Positions 15,478 through 20,102 of a stretch of 20,102 bases of DNA are shown one piece after another (within the stretch, counting starts at the first letter, position 1; each line of letters begins with the position of its first letter). This stretch comes from JANQIV01 sp050117315 (GTDB taxonomy: Bacteria; Bacteroidota; Ignavibacteria; Ignavibacteriales; Melioribacteraceae). The notes beneath the pieces are model-generated. The model did not search any database, was not told where the DNA came from, and saw only the letters and a program-made list of their open reading frames with translations. Location: contig JASFMY010000126.1 in the NCBI GenBank assembly GCA_050117315.1, forward strand, positions 1 through 20,102. The letters are read 5' to 3'. The position numbers and the translations under genes are program-made.

Positions 15478-16268
15478 AACCAAAGAGTTAGTTTTACTAA
15501 AATTGTATCAAAAATTAAAATAAGCAGGGAAGAAAGAACAACAGACGTAGTAGATGCCTTGCCTACTCCTTCCGTACCGCCTTCTGCCGAATAACCTTTG
15601 TATGCTCCTATAATCCCGACAATATACCCGAATACAAAGGTTTTGGCAACGCCGGGAATAAAATCACCGAACTCAACCGAAGAAATTATCGCGTTTTGAT
15701 AATATATCAAAGACATATTCTCAACAAGTATTACCGCAAGATATCCTCCCAACAGAGCTATGAAAATAACATATACTGTAAGTACGGGAAGAATCAATGT
15801 TGTTGCTATTACCCTGGTTAATACCAAAAATTTAAAAGGGTTAATGCCGGATACTTCCATTGCATCTATCTGTTCCGTAACACGCATTGAACCTAGTTCG
15901 GCACCGATTCCCGAACTGACCCGTCCTGCAAATATTAACGCAGTTATAACGGGACCGAGTTCGCGGACAACGGATAAAGCCACGGTTGCGGGCAGAAAGT
16001 CCGTGGCTCCAAATCTTTCAAGCACAGGCTGGCTTTGCAGGGCAAGTACAAGTCCTATTATAAAACCTGTAATAGTAACGATAGGAAAAGTTTTTACGCC
16101 AAGTTCATCCATGTGTTTTTTAATTTCGGAAATTTCGAACGGGGGGATAAAAACCTGCCGCATAAACTCAAGATTAAATTTTGTTACCGAGGTAATAGTT
16201 GCAAAAAAATTATAAAGCCTGTCTGTGAGTGAAATGTATTTACCATATTTCAGTTTCGGAATGTTCAT
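15462..16268 (-). CDS. MlaE-family permease of an MCE lipid-transport system
   Basis: This is a 268-residue integral membrane protein with five or six hydrophobic segments. It has the MlaE core motif: ALIFAGRVSSGIGAELG followed by SMRVTEQIDAMEVSGINPF (about 113-150). It is preceded by the amphipathic interfacial N-terminus typical of MlaE. It forms the membrane part of the transporter whose ATPase (overlapping by 16 bp) and MCE protein follow. The ATG at 16268 has no strong ribosome site. The 89 bp before it, back to the YraN gene, hold no terminator that I can see, so it is probably transcribed together with that gene. Confidence 0.93.
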   Translation of the reverse strand: MNIPKLKYGKYISLTDRLYNFFATITSVTKFNLEFMRQVFIPPFEISEIKKHMDELGVKTFPIVTITGFIIGLVLALQSQPVLERFGATDFLPATVALSVVRELGPVITALIFAGRVSSGIGAELGSMRVTEQIDAMEVSGINPFKFLVLTRVIATTLILPVLTVYVIFIALLGGYLAVILVENMSLIYYQNAIISSVEFGDFIPGVAKTFVFGYIVGIIGAYKGYSAEGGTEGVGKASTTSVVLSSLLILIFDTILVKLTLWLWPTI

Positions 16269-16357
16269 TATAGAAAATTAATTTATCTAAAAATACTAAA
16301 TATGTTTTACAATTGCGGGGTTATAAATAATGACGAATCACAAGAAAAAAGATTTCA

Positions 16358-16714
16358 TCAAAAGGCATTCTCAATGTGATTAATTTCAGGGTGATTTTTG
16401 TCAAACAGCAGTATCGAAATTACGTCAATCCTACAGTCGGTATCCGTGATTTTATTAATGTAAAGAAAAGCTTCAGCCATCCTTTTAATTTGCTGCTGTT
16501 TCTTTTTTGTGACAGCTAAATCAGGATGGCCGTATTCAAGTGTTTTTCTCGATTTAACTTCGATGAAAACTAGAGTATCATTCTTCTCGGCGATTATGTC
16601 AATTTCGCCGTGTCCAAAGTGCCAGTTTCTCTTAACTATTTTATAACCTTCCTTTTTCAGATAATCACATGCTAAATCTTCGCCTTCATTACCGGATTGT
16701 TTTCTGTTTTTCAT
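16358..16714 (-). CDS. YraN/UPF0102 family nuclease-fold protein
   Basis: This is a 118-residue protein from the ATG at 16714. It shows the UPF0102 pattern: GNEGEDLACDYLKKEGY near the N-terminus, then GHGEIDIIA and LVFIEVKSRK. These form a PD-(D/E)XK-type restriction-endonuclease-like core, with the Asp of EIDII and the Glu and Lys of IEVK as likely metal-binding and catalytic residues. The exact function of the family is not settled; a role in DNA processing has been suggested. A TTG at 16723 would add three residues but lies inside the predicted -10 element. The promoter just upstream implies a leader of only a few bases. Confidence 0.9.
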   Translation of the reverse strand: MKNRKQSGNEGEDLACDYLKKEGYKIVKRNWHFGHGEIDIIAEKNDTLVFIEVKSRKTLEYGHPDLAVTKKKQQQIKRMAEAFLYINKITDTDCRIDVISILLFDKNHPEINHIENAF

Positions 16715-16723
16715 TTTCAACAA

Positions 16724-16751
16724 ATTTTATTGTCCGAATCTTATTTGTCAA
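16724..16751 (-). promoter_or_regulatory. Sigma-70-type promoter of yraN-mlaEFD
   Basis: On the minus strand TTGACA (16746-16751) and TAAAAT (16724-16729) are 16 bp apart. The predicted transcript start is near 16717, only about 3 nt before the ATG at 16714, which implies a leaderless or near-leaderless message. The two elements overlap an inverted repeat, ATTTTATTG (16724-16732) and CAATAAAAT (16749-16757), that could instead be part of a terminator for the upstream gene. Confidence 0.45.
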
Positions 16752-16780
16752 TAAAATAACCGAAGCTTTTTTATTTTGTT

Positions 16781-17308
16781 TTAAAACGACCAGTTAACAA
16801 TAGGAAAAACAGGGAATTGACCGCCGGTTTGTATAAAATTTAATATTCCCACTTGCAAGCCGTATAATGATTGCGCGTAATTTACAAACCCAAGTTGGAA
16901 TCCGCTCATAGTACCTGCGTAATTAAATACCCCAAATTGAAATCCTTCCATTTTTCCCTTGGTAGCATTAACGGCATTATCCTGGAAACCCAAAAAATTG
17001 GCTTCGCTAAATCCAACCAAACCGAACTGCCATCCTTTGGTAGTTCCTGCTGTTGTGTGATTAACAAATCCGATATCCAATCCTGAGACGGTTGTGTTTT
17101 TCCCGTAAAGCAGATTAAATCTTAATCCTACTATCGGTGTTGTTTCCGGGAAAAGCTGAATAGGGTTTATAAGTGCCAGCTGGATAGGTTTTGCGCCGTT
17201 TGTAGTTTCAGTTGAAGCAAACACCGACTCCGAATTAAACTTATCTTGTGCACCTGAAATAGAAAAAACAATAATAAATACGAAGGTTATTCTTATTAGT
17301 TGTTTCAT
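16781..17308 (-). CDS. Secreted surface-repeat protein (LA_2272/VC2662-like)
   Basis: This protein of about 175 residues has a signal peptide (MKQLIRITFVFIIVFSISGA, cleavage near AQ). The mature part holds short glycine/aromatic repeats of the type G-W/F-Q-F/L-G-x-V/F-N: KGWQFGLVGF, EGFQFGVFNY, SGFQLGFVNY and YGLQVGILNF. These resemble the LA_2272/VC2662 surface-repeat family and alternate like beta strands; the chain ends in an aromatic residue (NWSF), as in outer-membrane barrels. I chose the ATG at 17308 because GGAG lies 7 bp upstream. The ATG at 17320 has no ribosome site, and its own sequence forms that GGAG. Function is unknown, and the location is probably outer membrane or surface. 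Confidence 0.7.
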   Translation of the reverse strand: MKQLIRITFVFIIVFSISGAQDKFNSESVFASTETTNGAKPIQLALINPIQLFPETTPIVGLRFNLLYGKNTTVSGLDIGFVNHTTAGTTKGWQFGLVGFSEANFLGFQDNAVNATKGKMEGFQFGVFNYAGTMSGFQLGFVNYAQSLYGLQVGILNFIQTGGQFPVFPIVNWSF

Positions 17309-17383
17309 TAACTTCTCCATTAGTTTTTATTAGTAAAGTAATTTGAATGAATATTTATTTTAGACGCAACTTCAAATGAATCG

Positions 17384-19414
17384 TCACGGATTAGGACGAA
17401 AGGAATTTAATTTTATGGTGAACTTAGTTCCTTTCCCTTTTTCGCTTTCGACGGATATTTCCGCATTATTAATTTCACAATATTTTTTTACAAGCGCCAG
17501 TCCCAGTCCGTTGCCTTCAAATTTTCTTGTATATCCTCCTTCTTCCTGTGAAAAAGGATTGAACAAAACCGGCAGATAATCTTTGGAAATTCCAATGCCC
17601 GTATCCTTTATCGTGACCAAAACGCTTTTATCACAATTAGAAATTTCTATCTCAACGTTTCCTTTTGGGGTATACTTTATTGCATTATCAATTAAATTTG
17701 CAAACACCTGTGAAACGCTGTATTCGTCAACTTCTGTTATACAGTTATCGCTTAGGTTTTTAATCCCAATATTTAATCCTTTGCGTTTTGCAGATGACTT
17801 GAACTCAGGTAAAAGGTTTTGAAGCAAATTATGGATGTTTAATTTTTTTAATAACGGCTCATAGCTTCCGGTCTGGATTTCGGACATGTTAAGAATCAAA
17901 TCAATAGTTCGAATCATTCTGATTGCGGCAGAATTAATTATCTTAAAACTTTCTTTTGTATCTTTATTACCATTGTCTTTTAGTGTATCTTCCAGAAATC
18001 CGCAGAAACTTGTTATAGTATTAATCGGTGTTCTTATTTCGTGAGAAACTTGGGCTAAAAATTCGGATTTCATTTTGTTTGCAGATTCAGCTTTTACTTT
18101 GGAAATGAGCATTTCTTTTTCGGCCATTTTTCTTTCTGTAATTTCATTGACAAAGCCTTCAAGCGTTTCCAAATTTCCTTGATCATCATAAATTCCTGTC
18201 CCTTTTTCCCATACCCACTTTAATTTCTCTTCTTTTGTTAATATTCTGTATTCAATGGTAAAGTTTTGTTTTTCAACAATTGCTTTGTTTATCGTATCGG
18301 CTACTCTCTGTCTGTCTTCCGGCTGAATCAAATCGTTATAGGAAATGACTTTGTCACCGATTATTTCTTCTGGATCATAACCTGTCAGTTTTTTACAACC
18401 TGCGCTTATAAATTCCATTGTCCAGTTTTTATTGTATTTGCACCTGTAAGCTATTCCTGGAAGGTTATTCATAAGAGTAGATAACAACCTTTCGTTTTTT
18501 CTTATCTTTTTTTCTATAGCCCTCTGATTTTTTTCAATTTCTATTTTGTCCAGTGCATATGAAATATCCGATGCAATTTCATTTACCAGTTTTTTTTCGT
18601 CCTCATCAAAAAAATTATTTTCCTGTGAGTAAATACATAGAATGCCTATAATCTTTTTGTTTGTATGAAGAGGAACTGCAATACTCGAACTGAAACCTCT
18701 TTTCAGCGATTCCATTTTTAATAGATCGCTTCCTTCCAGACCCTTATAATTATTAATAATAATATAGCTATTATTCTTAATCGCTTTTAATATTGGATTA
18801 ACTTCATTTTTGTTATTTGCATCCTTAATAAGCAATTCGGCAAAGTCATTGGATTCGCCGTTATATGCAGATAGTTCAATTTTGTTGGGTTCTTCGTTCA
18901 TGAGTCCGATTAATGCCAACCGGAATTTCCCAAATTCAATTATGACACGGCATATTTCATCAAACAGGTACTGCATTTGATTTGAGTGTAGAATAGTTTG
19001 ATTAACCTGGCTAAGTGTCGCATACAACCTGGTTGAATGTTTTAGTTTTCTGTCTGCTTCTTTTCTTTCCGTGATATCCCTAATTATTGCTTGGTAGAAT
19101 TTTTTATCATCAATAAAGATATTCCGGGCGCTAACTTCAACCGGAATTTTTCCCCCATCCTTTCTTACATTAATGGATTCGTAGGTTGTTCCTATCTCTT
19201 TGTTTATTTTGTCAAGAGTACCGGTTATAGTATTTTCGCCGGAAGGTAAATCTATTTTTGAAATATCGAGGCCTTTTAACTCATCGTAAGTGTAGCCGTA
19301 AAATGAAACAGCTCTTTCGTTGGCTTCAACAATTTTTCCCTCCGAATCGGCTAGTAAAATAACATCGTTGGCATACTTTGTTAAAAATTCATAATGTTTT
19401 GAAAGCGCGCTTTT
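17384..19414 (-). pseudogene. 3' part of a broken sensor histidine kinase (PAS-GAF-PAS-HisKA-HATPase)
   Basis: This open frame encodes the cytoplasmic part of a hybrid-sensing histidine kinase. From its 5' side it holds a PAS domain (about 19400-19050, HYEFLTKYANDVILLAD to RDITERKEA), a GAF domain (about 18998-18547) and a second PAS domain (about 18493-18112, ending ITERKMAEKE). Then come the HisKA dimer domain with the phospho-accepting His in SHEIRTPIN (codon 18041-18043) and the ATPase domain with NLIDNAIKY, DTGIGI and GNGLGLAL. The frame is closed upstream by a TGA at 19415-19417. It has no good start: the first start-like codon is a TTG at 19027, after the first PAS domain. The missing N-terminus lies in another frame just upstream. 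All kinase motifs are intact. No response regulator gene is adjacent. Confidence 0.85.
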
Positions 19415-19628
19415 TCAACCTTAAGTTGATATTGCTTTTTATATTGAAGTGCATTTTGATGCCTCCAGATGGAAATTATAATTCCTGCAGCCGTAATTAT
19501 CAGAAATATCGTTAAAAGAATTATATGATTAGCAAATGCTTTTACAGGTTCGAAGATTTCTTCGGCATCTACTTTAGTAACCATAAACCAGGGAGTCCCC
19601 GGTATTCTATACACAAGCCGAAAAAAAT
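19415..19628 (-). pseudogene. 5' remnant of the same histidine kinase: end of sensor domain plus transmembrane helix
   Basis: This frame reads YRIPGTPWFMVTKVDAEEIFEPV, the end of an extracytoplasmic Cache-like sensor domain. A transmembrane helix (HIILLTIFLIITAAGIIISI) and a linker ending in QYQLKVEK follow. It should then enter the PAS domain, but the A5 run at 19412-19416 (plus-strand T5) leaves it one base out of frame and it stops at 19381. One extra A gives VEKSALSKHYEFLTKY and joins it to the 3' part. Upstream, homology to the sensor stops near 19628, where sequence belonging to an IS630-type element begins. The signal anchor and most of the sensor are therefore missing here. Confidence 0.75.
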
Positions 19629-20102
19629 ATGCGGAGGACTGTTTAAAGAAGAAAAAAAAAGTTAACTTGATAAATATGAAAAACGAGTTAACAGATAGCG
19701 AAAAGAGGGAACTAAAAAAATACCATAGAACAATCAAGGATGGGAAAAAAAGGGATAGAATAAAAGCTATACTATTGTTAGAGGAAGGCTATAGTACAAC
19801 AGAAATCAGCCGGATACTATTGATAGAAGAAAATACGGTAAGAAATTGGGAAAAAAGATTCATAGAAAGGGGAGAAAAGTCATTACTGATGTGGGTGGTG
19901 GATAATTATAGCGGATATGAAGGAAAACTAACAAAAGAAGAATGTGAGCTTGTTCAAAAATATGTAGAAGAAGGGATAACTTTAAAGAATTTTATCTGGA
20001 AATGAGAAAAAAATATAAAGGCGGATAAAGCTATATTATGTCATTTACAGATAAAATTCTGTTGTGCGAAACCATCTCCTTATTCTATGGGGATTTAATA
20101 CG
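19629..20102 (+). mobile_element. Left part of an IS630-family insertion sequence (runs off window)
   Basis: The kinase gene loses its coding continuity near 19628, and a transposase reading in the opposite direction begins 47 bp later. IS630 elements insert at TA dinucleotides. A TA at 19628-19629, followed by TGCGGAGGACTG, is a reasonable left boundary, but the other end is outside the window, so terminal repeats cannot be compared. Confidence 0.6.
19676..20005 (+). CDS. IS630-family transposase, N-terminal fragment
   Basis: The 110 residues from the ATG at 19676 match the N-terminal DNA-binding region of IS630/Tc1-like transposases: LTDSEKRELKKYHRTIKDGKKRDRIKAILLLEEG, then the helix-turn-helix YSTTEISRILLIEENTVRNWEKRFIERG. 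A second helical segment follows (GKLTKEECELVQKYVEEG). Full-length enzymes have about 330-360 residues with a DDE catalytic core. This frame stops at 20005, and no single frame continues clearly through 20102. It is therefore truncated, frameshifted, or dependent on ribosomal frameshifting, which is known in this family. A TTG at 19667 would add three residues; I prefer the ATG. No ribosome site is evident. Confidence 0.75.
   Translation: MKNELTDSEKRELKKYHRTIKDGKKRDRIKAILLLEEGYSTTEISRILLIEENTVRNWEKRFIERGEKSLLMWVVDNYSGYEGKLTKEECELVQKYVEEGITLKNFIWK

Noticed and set aside
15760..16215. Long open frame opposite the MlaE permease
   Set aside because: It mirrors the hydrophobic codons of the permease and resembles no known protein.
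16724..16757. Inverted repeat ATTTTATTG/CAATAAAAT as a terminator after the surface-repeat gene
   Set aside because: The stem is nearly all A/T with a 16-nt loop, and the same bases make a better promoter for yraN.
17384..19027. Treating the TTG at 19027 as the true start of a cytoplasmic histidine kinase
   Set aside because: The same frame continues upstream through a complete PAS domain, so the natural protein is longer.

Overview
The window looks like chromosome from a low-GC member of the Ignavibacteria/Chlorobi/Bacteroidota group. This is inferred from gene content: a DUF3109 protein beside rpoN and hslVU, an MlaEFD transporter, and a bacterial sucrose synthase of the kind known from Melioribacter-like organisms. 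No rRNA, tRNA or CRISPR array was seen.

Layout. (1) 1-1231, minus strand: an accessory patch with the first codons of a probable tyrosine recombinase at the window edge and a two-gene toxin-antitoxin-like pair (Panacea/DUF4065 protein plus a PemK-like partner) behind a good sigma-70-type promoter. (2) 1559-6157, minus strand: a tight run DUF3109 - rpoN - isoprenylcysteine-type methyltransferase (frame broken at a T9 tract) - hslV - hslU. (3) 6283-7952, plus strand: a TetR-family regulator and an aldo/keto reductase, each preceded by the same 18-bp palindromic operator, closed by a hairpin terminator. (4) 8194-13662, plus strand: an overlapping three-gene sucrose operon of PfkB sugar kinase, two-domain sucrose-phosphate synthase/phosphatase and sucrose synthase. 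(5) 13670-17308, minus strand: MlaD-, MlaF- and MlaE-like lipid transporter genes, a YraN nuclease-fold protein and a secreted surface-repeat protein. (6) 17384-20102: a multi-domain sensor histidine kinase, truncated at its 5' side by an IS630-family element and also carrying a frameshift.

How the genes work together. The sucrose operon can make sucrose-6-phosphate, dephosphorylate it, cleave or remake sucrose with a nucleotide, and phosphorylate the released fructose, so it covers both synthesis and reuse of sucrose. The TetR/reductase pair looks like a self-contained inducible detoxification unit. HslV and HslU form the ATP-dependent protease. MlaEFD forms an inner-membrane lipid-transport complex.

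Three reading-frame breaks (kinase, methyltransferase, recombinase start) all sit at homopolymer runs, and the transposase also ends early. Indel errors in the assembly must be excluded before any of these is called a true pseudogene.
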